Shown in pieces: positions 1 through 6,684 of a DNA stretch of 49,625 bases (within the stretch, counting starts at the first letter, position 1; each line of letters begins with the position of its first letter). Source of the DNA: Clostridia bacterium (GTDB lineage Bacteria > Bacillota > Clostridia > Christensenellales > Borkfalkiaceae); contig JAFTSO010000029.1 of assembly GCA_017467265.1 (NCBI GenBank), positions 1 through 49,625 of the forward strand. Direction: 5' to 3'. The notes beneath the pieces were generated by a model, which saw only the letters and a program-made list of their open reading frames with translations, was not told the origin of the DNA and did no database searches. The translations under genes were made by a program, and so were the position numbers.

Positions 1-201
1 TCCAAAGGCGTAAAAGAATTTTTCGTATCGGATATTTTGGAAGAAGATATTCTTATGCAATACGGTTTTGACGAATATAAGGTGATACTGTCCGACGATT
101 TCCAATGTATTATGGACGGCGAATTGTTGGGGCGCGTTTCGCCCGAACTGATACGATACCTGATAGAAGCGGAAAACACGCAGAATAAAAAAGGCTCATA
201 A
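1..201 (+). CDS. 3' end of an unrecognised gene
   Basis: An open frame runs in from the left edge and stops at TAA 199-201, giving the last 66 residues of a protein whose start lies outside the window. The visible part is acidic with alternating hydrophobic residues (for example DILEEDILMQYGFDEYKVIL) and a Lys-rich end (NTQNKKGS). No signal, membrane segment or family motif is recognisable. A long structured non-coding stretch follows. The reading frame is well supported by codon use like that of its neighbours, but no function can be given. Confidence 0.6.
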   Translation, partial: SKGVKEFFVSDILEEDILMQYGFDEYKVILSDDFQCIMDGELLGRVSPELIRYLIEAENTQNKKGS

Positions 202-211
202 TCAATTTTAC

Positions 212-275
212 GCGCGACGGAGAATAATCGGGCGTTTGCAAGCGGGTCAGCGCAAACCCCGATTTCCGTCGGCGC
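212..275. repeat. long imperfect hairpin
   Basis: Inverted arms: GACGGA (216-221), AATCGGG (226-232) and GTTTGC (234-239) pair with GCAAAC (252-257), CCCGATT (258-264) and TCCGTC (265-270). GCGC at both ends extends the stem. The interruptions are small bulges. No U-tract follows, so it is not a standard terminator. It lies just after the partial gene. Confidence 0.6.
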
Positions 276-279
276 ATTG

Positions 280-388
280 ATTTACTTTGTTTGTGGAGTT
301 TGCTTTGCGGTTGCTTGTCTCGGCGGCGCGCCAGCGCCGACGACTTGTTCAAGACAAGCAACCGCAAATATCCCAAGCCGTAGTAAAT
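280..388. repeat. 17-bp perfect inverted repeat with nested hairpin
   Basis: Arms 304-320 and 352-368 (TTTGCGGTTGCTTGTCT and its exact complement) enclose a second hairpin, CGGCGC 324-329 with GCGCCG 334-339. An outer pair, ATTTACT 280-286 with AGTAAAT 382-388, brackets the whole. It could be a structured RNA, a decayed mobile-element end or a recombination site; nothing in sequence decides. Confidence 0.6.
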
Positions 389-448
389 TTCATACAAAAT
401 CACAACTGACCTAACACTATTTTTATTAAAATTTAAGGAGAATTATTT

Positions 449-562
449 ATGAAAGAAAATACGATTATTGTAACTAAACAACCCTGCCCTAAAATAAAGA
501 CAACGGACGGAAAATCACCCCTGTCGAAAAAGGCAGGGGTGCGTGTTCCGTTTGTTTTTTAG
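449..562 (+). CDS. possible 37-residue small protein
   Basis: ATG 449 follows a good ribosome binding site (AAGGAG, 436-441) and the frame runs 37 codons to TAG 560-562. The product is basic and has no recognisable motif (it begins MKENTIIVTKQPCPKIK). An 8-bp inverted repeat (CACCCCTG 516-523, CAGGGGTG 534-541) lies inside it, followed by a T-rich stretch, so this may be a leader peptide or attenuator ahead of the GH2 gene rather than a functional protein. Confidence 0.35.
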   Translation: MKENTIIVTKQPCPKIKTTDGKSPLSKKAGVRVPFVF

Positions 563-603
563 ACAAATGGCAGATGGAATAAAAATGTAGAGTGTATGAA
601 AAT

Positions 604-3000
604 ATGGAAAAATTGCTGTTAAAAAATTGGCGTATAACAGGCGCTAACTATACGGACGTTCAGGCAAACGTGCCTGGGGACGTTGTTAACGATTTGTACG
701 AAAACGGATTGATAGACGATCCGTTGCACGGGGATAATTTGCAACGTTTAGACAACGTGTTCGAGAGTGATTGGACGTACACGTGTTGCTTTGACGTGTC
801 GAAAACGTTGTATCAACAACAAAGAATCGTTTTAACGTTTGAAGGGATTGATACGATTGCGGAAATTACGTTGAACGGAAAACAGCTCGGGAAAACCGAG
901 AATATGTTTTTGCGTTATGATTACGATATAAAAGACTGCGTAAAGGAAAAGAATAACGAATTGACCGTTAAGGTTTTTTCGGCGGTGTGCTACGGCAAAG
1001 AGAATAAGGGGAATTACCGTACGTTGTTCAGCGACGGGCGGTTGATGCTGCGAAAGGCGCAATGCCAGTTTGGTTGGGATTGGGCACCGTATTGTCCGAC
1101 AATGGGAATTTGGCTGCCCTGCTATATCACGGGTGGACACGAAAACCGTATGCGAGATATACAGCTACGTACGACCAACGACGGGGACGTTTCCTTTATC
1201 GTCACACTCGATAAAAAGGGTGGAGAGTATTATAGAGATAAAAAATTCACCCTACGGATTACGTTGGACGGGCAAGAGACGGAATATCCAGTCACCCAGC
1301 ATTGTAGCTTGGTGAATTTTAGAATAGAAAATCCCAAGTTATGGTGGCCGAACGGCTATGGCGAGCAGAATTTGTACGGCTACAAGGTGGAGCTCTTATA
1401 CGACGGTGCGTGTCTGGAAGAAAAAACGGGGCGGTTTGGCTTTAAGGAAGTCCGCATTGTGGAACGTGCAGTGGGAACGGATTGCAACAAATTTATGCTC
1501 GAAGTCAACGGTACGGTGATTTTTGCCAAGGGTTCTAACTGGGTGCTTGTCAGCGCGACGCTTGGCGCGACAAGAAAAGAAACGTATAAAAAACTGCTCA
1601 CGTATGCAAAGGACGCGTATTACAATATCCTGCGTGTATGGGGCGGCGGCATTTACGAAACGGATTATTTTTACGACCTGTGCGACGAAAAGGGAATTTT
1701 GGTTTGGCAAGATTTTGCGTTTGCCTGTTCAGAAATTCCGTTTGAAAGAGCGTTTGTGGAAAACGTGGAAAAGGAAGCGGAATATCAAGTAAAACGGTTG
1801 CGTAATCACGTGTCCCTCGGATTGTTTTGCGGCTGCAACGAAGTGTTGGAGTGGGATTCCAATCTCGATTTATTGCGTTATACCTTGCGTGGTATTACGG
1901 GGCATTTAGCGCCGAATATTCCCTATCTTTACAACAGTCCGACCAGCTGGACAGACAATACTTGGGATTGTAGGACGGGGGATGCGCACGATTCGTGTAT
2001 GCAAAAGTGTTTAGATGCGGATGACGTGGCGAATTTCCGTGATTATATCGAGCAAAATAAAGGCTCGTTTTTGTCCGAGTGCACGGCGTTGGGCTCGTCA
2101 CGGTTGCGTAGCTTGCGACGTTTTACGCCCAGAAAAGCGTTAAAAACGGACAGCAAAATTTTGGAATATCATTTCGTTGAAAATCCTTATATTATACCGC
2201 GCGAAAGCTTTTTGACGAAAGAAAAACGGTACGCGGAGGGGCTGTTTGGCGATATTTCCAATATGGAGAAATTCGTTCGCAAGAGTATGATCGCGCATGC
2301 GGAAGTGTTGGCGGCGGAAATTATGTACGCTCGCTCGCGCAAGGGCGATTGTAACGGGTTTATGAATTGGATGTACAACGATACTTGGGGCTGCGGTACT
2401 TGGGCTGTCGTCGATTACTATTTGGAACGCAAGCCTGCGTATTATTATCAAAAGCGTGCATACGAGCCTTGTGCGATTTTCTTTATTCGCGAAAATGGGG
2501 AATATTACCTTTGCGTGGTGAACGATACCGATAAGGAGCTTAAAGGTACGATGACCTATTTGAATAAAAAAATGGACGGCGGCGGTTTGGACGGTAACGG
2601 GTTGACCGTGTGCGTAGCGCCACACGGCGTCGAAAGGGTAAAGGCGGAAATTTGCGAAGGCACGGAATATACGTCGGCGGGCTTGATTACGGAAGACGGA
2701 CAATCTTTGAGCACGATTATGTTTCCAAACGGCTGGGATTATCCTTGGAAAACGGACGTTCGCACAGAGGTTACCGAAACGGAAGAAAACGGTGAATTTG
2801 TGTATCATATAACGCTGTGGGCTAACGAATTTGCAAGGTGTTTATTCGTGGATACTCCCAACAATGAGAATGTTCGTTTTTCTAACAATTATTTCGATAT
2901 TGAAAAAGGATTTAGAGGGGATATAGTCTTGCGTTCAAACGAAAAAATTGCAATTTCCGATATTGTTGTAAAAACTTTCGCAGACGAGTGGAAGGAATAA
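604..3000 (+). CDS. beta-mannosidase, glycoside hydrolase family 2
   Basis: Predicted to hydrolyse terminal beta-mannose residues from oligosaccharides in the cytoplasm; there is no signal peptide. The N-terminal sugar-binding jelly-roll region has the typical VPGDVVNDLYENGLIDDP stretch (about residue 27, counting from 592). The TIM-barrel part carries RVWGGGIYE (348-356), the acid/base Glu417 in FCGCNE and a likely nucleophile Glu496 in LSECTALG. The length of about 800 residues is normal for GH2 beta-mannosidases. The start is uncertain: the frame is open from GTG 592, but ATG 604 gives the family-like MEKLLLKNWRITG; neither has a clear Shine-Dalgarno. Codon use matches its neighbours. The family is secure; the exact substrate (mannan, N-glycan or another glycoside) is inferred. 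Confidence 0.88.
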   Translation: MEKLLLKNWRITGANYTDVQANVPGDVVNDLYENGLIDDPLHGDNLQRLDNVFESDWTYTCCFDVSKTLYQQQRIVLTFEGIDTIAEITLNGKQLGKTENMFLRYDYDIKDCVKEKNNELTVKVFSAVCYGKENKGNYRTLFSDGRLMLRKAQCQFGWDWAPYCPTMGIWLPCYITGGHENRMRDIQLRTTNDGDVSFIVTLDKKGGEYYRDKKFTLRITLDGQETEYPVTQHCSLVNFRIENPKLWWPNGYGEQNLYGYKVELLYDGACLEEKTGRFGFKEVRIVERAVGTDCNKFMLEVNGTVIFAKGSNWVLVSATLGATRKETYKKLLTYAKDAYYNILRVWGGGIYETDYFYDLCDEKGILVWQDFAFACSEIPFERAFVENVEKEAEYQVKRLRNHVSLGLFCGCNEVLEWDSNLDLLRYTLRGITGHLAPNIPYLYNSPTSWTDNTWDCRTGDAHDSCMQKCLDADDVANFRDYIEQNKGSFLSECTALGSSRLRSLRRFTPRKALKTDSKILEYHFVENPYIIPRESFLTKEKRYAEGLFGDISNMEKFVRKSMIAHAEVLAAEIMYARSRKGDCNGFMNWMYNDTWGCGTWAVVDYYLERKPAYYYQKRAYEPCAIFFIRENGEYYLCVVNDTDKELKGTMTYLNKKMDGGGLDGNGLTVCVAPHGVERVKAEICEGTEYTSAGLITEDGQSLSTIMFPNGWDYPWKTDVRTEVTETEENGEFVYHITLWANEFARCLFVDTPNNENVRFSNNYFDIEKGFRGDIVLRSNEKIAISDIVVKTFADEWKE

Positions 3001-3009
3001 GGCGTATCT

Positions 3010-3084
3010 ATGAATTATAAAAACGGGTACGACGTGATTTGTGTCGGCAGTGTAAAATTGTACTTTGACGAAGTATATAAATAA
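3010..3084 (+). pseudogene. 24-codon remnant resembling a PfkB sugar-kinase start
   Basis: Directly after the GH2 stop a frame encodes MNYKNGYDVICVGSVKLYFD and then ends. The DVICVGS pattern resembles the first beta strand of PfkB-family carbohydrate kinases, but nothing of the kinase follows before a terminator. Its last 19 bases (3067-3085) recur exactly at 3418-3436. It is most simply read as a truncated gene end left by a deletion or duplication; it could also be chance. Confidence 0.3.
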
Positions 3085-3111
3085 AATAAATTTTTCAATA
3101 TCATTTTCAGC

Positions 3112-3144
3112 AAAAAAGCACAGGAACAGTTCCTGTGCTTTTTT
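3112..3144 (+). terminator. intrinsic terminator after the GH2 gene
   Basis: GCACAGGAAC (3118-3127) pairs with GTTCCTGTGC (3129-3138), with an A-run before and six T after (3139-3144). The stem is near perfect and can act on both strands. Confidence 0.85.
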
Positions 3145-3186
3145 GTATAGTAAAACCACGCCATAGTGATATGCCAATGGATATTT

Positions 3187-3420
3187 TTTTACTTTGTTGT
3201 CAAAATATTTGATCAAAAAAGCTTGAAAAAACCAAACGTATATGATAAGATAATTGCATAAGTATCCTTGCAGGAGAGAAAATAATAAAATAGCGGCGGC
3301 GAAGATATTTATATCGATCAGCCAGACGTTTACGAGCTCGCCGATTAGCTTCTTTTGGGCGACGATAGGTCGCTTTGTTTTTGTGTGGGCGCGTACGCAA
3401 AAGGTAAATAACCCCGAGAC
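3187..3420 (+). pseudogene. decayed copy of the promoter and 5' end of the beta-helix gene at 4554
   Basis: This stretch aligns base for base with 4457-4757. The promoter is kept (TTGAAA 3223-3228, TAAGAT 3246-3251), as is the leader ending TTGCATAAGTAT. The start codon is lost (AATAAAATAG in place of AACAATGAAACTAG). About 70 bp are deleted between two GCGGC repeats, and coding sequence resumes at GATATTTATATCGATCAG and continues to GGTAAATAACCCC with many substitutions and frame breaks. The YitT gene lies between the two copies. No functional protein can be made from it. Confidence 0.85.
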
Positions 3421-3525
3421 GAAGTATATAAATAAAAAATCTTGGACGAATTTTTAAAAACGTAATAAAAGAAAAGTGCTTTTATTTTTTTTTCTATTAT
3501 TAAATAAAAAAGAGGAAATACAAAA

Positions 3526-4416
3526 ATGGATAAATCAAAGCTTGGGCAGTCGGTCAAACAATGCCTTGTGGACGTCACGTATGCGATTGTGGCAGGGCTG
3601 ATTGTTTCTGTGGCGTATTATTTCTTTCAGAACAGCAACGGCTTTGCGCCTGGGGGCGTAGGCGGTTTGGCAACGATGACCTATTATCTTTGCGATTATA
3701 GGGTGAGCTGGGCAATTTTGATGCTGGCGTTTAATATTCCGATTTTTTTATTGGTCAGCATTTTTGTTAATCGAAAGCTTGGCATCTATTTGATGATCTA
3801 TATATTCGTGCAATCTGTCGGTACGGAAGTGTACGCTTTACTCGATTGGAAACCGTATTGCCTTGCCAACAATGGTGCGGATTTTGAAATCGTGTTTGCC
3901 TGCATCGCTACGGGCGTTGTGTCGGGGATAGGCTTTTCCCTGATGCTGCGGCATTTCGGTGCGAGTGGCGGTACGTACGCCATTTCCGCACTTATAAAAA
4001 AAGCGAAACCAGAAACGAACATCGCCTACGTGTCCTTTTTGATGGACAGCAGCGTAGTCGCGATTGCCTTTTTTGTGTACGGTATGAAGATCACGCCCGT
4101 GATCTGTACGTTGCTCAACCTATTTATCGCCAACATCGTGGTCGATTACGTCTTGACGGGCGTAAAAAACGGGTATAAATTTGAAATCATCACGGACAAG
4201 CCCGAAGAAATATCGGCGGAATTGCTGGAAAGATTAGGGCGTGGCGTGACGGAAATCCGCGTCGTGGGCATGTATTCGCACACGGAAAAATATATGCTCG
4301 TTTGTATTGTCCGCAAAAAGCAGGTCGGCGAAACGATGAAAATTATTCAGCGTTATCCAGGAACGTTCGCGAGCTTTGCAAAGGTCAACGAAGTGTTCGG
4401 AAAATTCAAAAAATAA
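3526..4416 (+). CDS. YitT family membrane protein (first copy)
   Basis: A 296-residue integral membrane protein with about five or six hydrophobic segments in residues 10-210 (for example YAIVAGLIVSVAYYFF), carrying the family stretch NGFAPGGVGGLATMTYY and the glycine-rich FGASGGTYAI. A soluble C-terminal domain of the DUF2179 type (about 220-296, EEISAELLERLGRGVTEI) follows. YitT proteins are common in Firmicutes; their transported substrate is not firmly known. The ribosome binding site AGAGGA lies about 10 nt before ATG 3526. It sits between the decayed and intact copies of the beta-helix gene, and a paralogue is encoded at 37259. Confidence 0.88.
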   Translation: MDKSKLGQSVKQCLVDVTYAIVAGLIVSVAYYFFQNSNGFAPGGVGGLATMTYYLCDYRVSWAILMLAFNIPIFLLVSIFVNRKLGIYLMIYIFVQSVGTEVYALLDWKPYCLANNGADFEIVFACIATGVVSGIGFSLMLRHFGASGGTYAISALIKKAKPETNIAYVSFLMDSSVVAIAFFVYGMKITPVICTLLNLFIANIVVDYVLTGVKNGYKFEIITDKPEEISAELLERLGRGVTEIRVVGMYSHTEKYMLVCIVRKKQVGETMKIIQRYPGTFASFAKVNEVFGKFKK

Positions 4417-4418
4417 TA

Positions 4419-4460
4419 AAAAAAAGGATAGGAGTATATCAAAAACGCCTATCCTTTTTT
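4419..4460 (+). terminator. terminator after the YitT gene
   Basis: An A-run followed by GGATAGG (4426-4432) pairs with CCTATCC (4448-4454), followed by six T. The 15-nt loop is long, but the A/T tracts extend the stem. Confidence 0.8.
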
Positions 4461-4492
4461 ACTTTGCTGTCAAAATGTTTTATCAAAAACGC

Positions 4493-4521
4493 TTGAAAAA
4501 ACCAAACGCATATGATAAGAT
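4493..4521 (+). promoter_or_regulatory. sigma-A promoter of the beta-helix gene
   Basis: TTGAAA (4493-4498), 17-nt spacer, TAAGAT (4516-4521). The same boxes survive in the decayed copy at 3223-3251. Confidence 0.65.
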
Positions 4522-4553
4522 AATTGCATAAGTATTCTTACGGGAGAATAACA

Positions 4554-5912
4554 ATGAAACTAGCGGCAGATTACGGGTTTAAGGTCGATAACGACGGTTT
4601 GGCAAACGCGCGTGCGTTGCAGAGCGCGGTAGAGGGCGGCGGCGATATTTATATCGATCAGCCGGGCGTTTACGAGCTCGCCGATCAGATTATTTTGGGC
4701 GACGATACGTCGCTGTATTTTTGTGCAGGCGCGTATATAAAACGGGTAAATAACCCCAAAGAAAACGGCTACGTGTTCGTCAACAGCGGCGCATATACAA
4801 AAACGTATAATCATAATATCCAAATCATCGGTTTGCACCTGATTTGCAACGAAGTGCGTTCCGTAGATAAAATGAAAAAAAGCCCAAAGGTCATTTTGGG
4901 CTTGCGTGGACATTGTTCGTTTTTCTATATCAAGAATTTGGTGATTCGCGATTTCGAGTGTTATGATTTGCCTGTGGAAGATTTCGGTATTCATATCTGC
5001 ACGTTTGAGAACGTTTTGCTGGAAAATTTACGTATCGAAGGTATGAAAGACGCCGTGCATTTTGGTAGAGGGAGCAAGTTTGTGGTGCGCCACGGCTTGT
5101 TCCGCACGTACGACGATCCGATTGCGCTCAACGGGCACGATTACGTGACGTCCAACCCAGAGCTGGGCTGGATTGAAAACGGCTTGATCGAAGATTGTTA
5201 TGATCTCAATGCCGATGCCACGGTGGGGTATTTTTGCCGCATTTTGGCAGGCGCGTGGACGGACTGGTACGAAGGTATGCTCGTTCAGCGTTCGGACACG
5301 GTCGTATCCAACAACCGCCTGTATCGCGTGTATATGCCCGTGGACGGTAAAACGTACGTTTCTCGCACCCGTCCTACGCACGAACAGGGTGAAAAGGAAT
5401 ACGACGGCATTGTTTGGGCGGTGGTGCAGGACGGAGCGCTGTACGGCGCAGGCTGCAAAAATATCCACTTTAAGGATATCTATTTGCAGAAAAACCGCTC
5501 GGTTGCGTTCTCTATCCATTTTGATAAGGACGACTATTCCCGTAGCTATTATCCCCACGCAAAATCTCCCGTGCAGGAGAATTTGACCTTTGAAAACGTA
5601 GTGGTGCAGGCGGAGAAAATTCCCAGACTGCTCTGGTCGATTTCGCCCGTGGAAAACGTGCGCTTTATCAATTGTACGTTGAAAAATAATTCTCTGCACT
5701 TTGCTCATATTCTCGAAGACGGGATTTGCTACCCGACGACGAATTTGCTCTTTAATGGCACGAAATTCGAGGAAGAAATGCCGACCTTTATCCGTTGTGA
5801 AAAGGGGACGAGTGCCAACCTTTGCATAGCGAATACGATGCATACGGGGTTTTCTTCGACTGCGGAAGGCGACGTCTATATTCGTGCAGCAGATATTACC
5901 TTGCAAAAATAA
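4554..5912 (+). CDS. intracellular right-handed beta-helix protein, GH28-like
   Basis: A 452-residue protein with the Pectate-lyase/GH28 type of right-handed parallel beta-helix: a start region of the form DYGFKVDNDGLANARALQSA, then repeated short strand turns (NIQIIGLHL, NLVIRDFECYD, NVLLENLRIEG, HFKDIYLQ, NVRFINCTLKN). The pair of Asp in TYDDPIALN resembles the GH28 catalytic DD, but the full GH28 set (NxD, GHG, RIK) is not clear, so it may act on an unusual galacturonide or be a non-canonical lyase. No signal peptide. ATG 4554 is chosen over an upstream TTG because GGGAG lies 8-12 nt before it and the product then starts at the conserved DYG region. A decayed second copy of its 5' end is at 3187-3420. 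Confidence 0.75.
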   Translation: MKLAADYGFKVDNDGLANARALQSAVEGGGDIYIDQPGVYELADQIILGDDTSLYFCAGAYIKRVNNPKENGYVFVNSGAYTKTYNHNIQIIGLHLICNEVRSVDKMKKSPKVILGLRGHCSFFYIKNLVIRDFECYDLPVEDFGIHICTFENVLLENLRIEGMKDAVHFGRGSKFVVRHGLFRTYDDPIALNGHDYVTSNPELGWIENGLIEDCYDLNADATVGYFCRILAGAWTDWYEGMLVQRSDTVVSNNRLYRVYMPVDGKTYVSRTRPTHEQGEKEYDGIVWAVVQDGALYGAGCKNIHFKDIYLQKNRSVAFSIHFDKDDYSRSYYPHAKSPVQENLTFENVVVQAEKIPRLLWSISPVENVRFINCTLKNNSLHFAHILEDGICYPTTNLLFNGTKFEEEMPTFIRCEKGTSANLCIANTMHTGFSSTAEGDVYIRAADITLQK

Positions 5913-5930
5913 CTTCCTTATATAATATAT

Positions 5931-5964
5931 AAAAGCGGATGTCCACGTATGGACGTCCGCCTTT
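5931..5964. terminator. convergent terminator
   Basis: AAAGCGGATGTCCA pairs with TGGACGTCCGCCTTT around a CGTA loop, with one G-U pair and a small bulge. It lies between the convergent beta-helix and XRE genes and overlaps the XRE stop, so it probably serves both. Confidence 0.7.
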
Positions 5965-6163
5965 ATCCGTTGATTAAATCGTCTATGCTAACGTTAAAAA
6001 TTACGCCGAGCTTTCGCAGCATATCAATGTTCGGTTCTGTTCTGCCCTGTTCCCAGTTCGCATAGCAACTCTCTACGACGTTTAATGCTGTAGCTACCTG
6101 TTTTTGCGTTAGAGAACAGGACTTCCGCGCCTCCTTTAAGTTTTGACAAAATTTTTTATCCAT
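5963..6163 (-). CDS. XRE (Cro/C1-type) helix-turn-helix regulator
   Basis: A 66-residue single-domain DNA-binding protein: KEARKSCSLTQKQVATALNV forms the first two helices, with SCYANWEQGRTEPNIDML as recognition helix and turn. This is the whole length of many small XRE repressors. It is divergent from the surface-protein locus; its start is 35 bp from a perfect-consensus promoter (6198-6226) whose spacer is a palindrome, the expected kind of XRE operator. The inference is that it represses that promoter and possibly itself. No strong promoter of its own is seen. Confidence 0.88.
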   Translation of the reverse strand: MDKKFCQNLKEARKSCSLTQKQVATALNVVESCYANWEQGRTEPNIDMLRKLGVIFNVSIDDLING

Positions 6164-6197
6164 ACTAAAATTTTACACCATAGCTACACAAAATGTC

Positions 6198-6226
6198 TTG
6201 ACACTAGATAAAATATCTAGTATAAT
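6198..6226 (+). promoter_or_regulatory. perfect sigma-A promoter with palindromic spacer (candidate XRE operator)
   Basis: TTGACA (6198-6203), exactly 17 nt, TATAAT (6221-6226): both boxes are consensus. The whole spacer is an inverted repeat, CTAGATA-AAA-TATCTAG, so a dimeric repressor bound there would block RNA polymerase. It reads away from the XRE gene and toward the TasA-like genes. Confidence 0.85.
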
Positions 6227-6236
6227 ATATGCAAAA

Positions 6237-6356
6237 ATGCGTGTAAGTATGCAACAAAATTTGCGTTTGCGCTGTTATAATATAAAAGGGGATAAAGCGC
6301 GGCTGTCGTGTAAGGTGACGAAAAAAGAAGTCGCAGATGTAAGTTTTTTGCATTAA
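6237..6356 (+). CDS. possible 39-residue basic small protein with almost no leader
   Basis: ATG 6237 lies 10 nt after the consensus -10 box, so the transcript would have only about four untranslated bases. The frame encodes 39 residues, strongly basic (QQNLRLRCYNIKGDKARLSC) with two Cys, ending at TAA 6354-6356. No Shine-Dalgarno is present. It could be a leaderless small protein or simply untranslated leader; a second ATG lies at 6249. No family recognised. Confidence 0.3.
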   Translation: MRVSMQQNLRLRCYNIKGDKARLSCKVTKKEVADVSFLH

Positions 6357-6394
6357 AAGGGAATAAGAAACAGATTTTTTCTAAAATGGGGAAA

Positions 6395-6454
6395 AACGCC
6401 TTTTTAGTTAAATTTTTTTTGGTAAGAAATTAATTTTTTTTGTAAAAAGGCGTT
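6395..6454. repeat. 12-bp inverted repeat with T-rich loop
   Basis: AACGCCTTTTTA (6395-6406) and its exact complement TAAAAAGGCGTT (6443-6454) flank 36 nt holding two near-identical T-runs (AATTTTTTTTGG and AATTTTTTTTGT). The transcript from 6198 would fold here. It lies between two promoters and may end the first transcript or modulate it. Confidence 0.55.
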
Positions 6455-6461
6455 CAAATAC

Positions 6462-6490
6462 TTGTATTCAAAAAGTGATTATGCTATAAT
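6462..6490 (+). promoter_or_regulatory. second sigma-A promoter before the TasA-like genes
   Basis: TTGTAT (6462-6467), 17-nt spacer, TATAAT (6485-6490). The expected start is near 6497, immediately ahead of the attenuator-like hairpins. Confidence 0.75.
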
Positions 6491-6520
6491 GTTATACGCA
6501 AAAAAAATGTAAAAATGGGC

Positions 6521-6573
6521 AACAACCCCTAGGGGTTGTTTGTTGTCGCAGAACAACAAACAAAATTTTTTTT
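6521..6573 (+). promoter_or_regulatory. attenuator-like overlapping hairpins with terminator
   Basis: Hairpin 1 is the perfect palindrome AACAACCCCTAGGGGTTGTT (6521-6540). Hairpin 2 pairs TTGTTTGTTGT (6536-6546) with ACAACAAACAA (6553-6563) and is followed by eight T (6566-6573), a standard intrinsic terminator. The hairpins share 6536-6540, so both cannot form fully at once. Placed between promoter and gene, this fits transcription attenuation; alternatively it ends a short RNA of about 75 nt. Confidence 0.6.
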
Positions 6574-6684
6574 GTGAAGCACGATTAAAAAATTTGTCGA
6601 AAAAAGTCGGCGATACATATTACGCCGCTTTGATAAATATCAATAAAGGAACAAAATTTATTAGACCATTAGGAGGATATAAAA

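Noticed and set aside
110-403. 97-codon minus-strand frame near the left edge
   Set aside because: It crosses both long hairpins and the partial gene and has no start signal; the hairpin structure explains the sequence better.
6227-6460. Possible riboswitch in the long leader
   Set aside because: I compared it with the riboswitch cores I can recall and found no match; only simple inverted repeats are supported.
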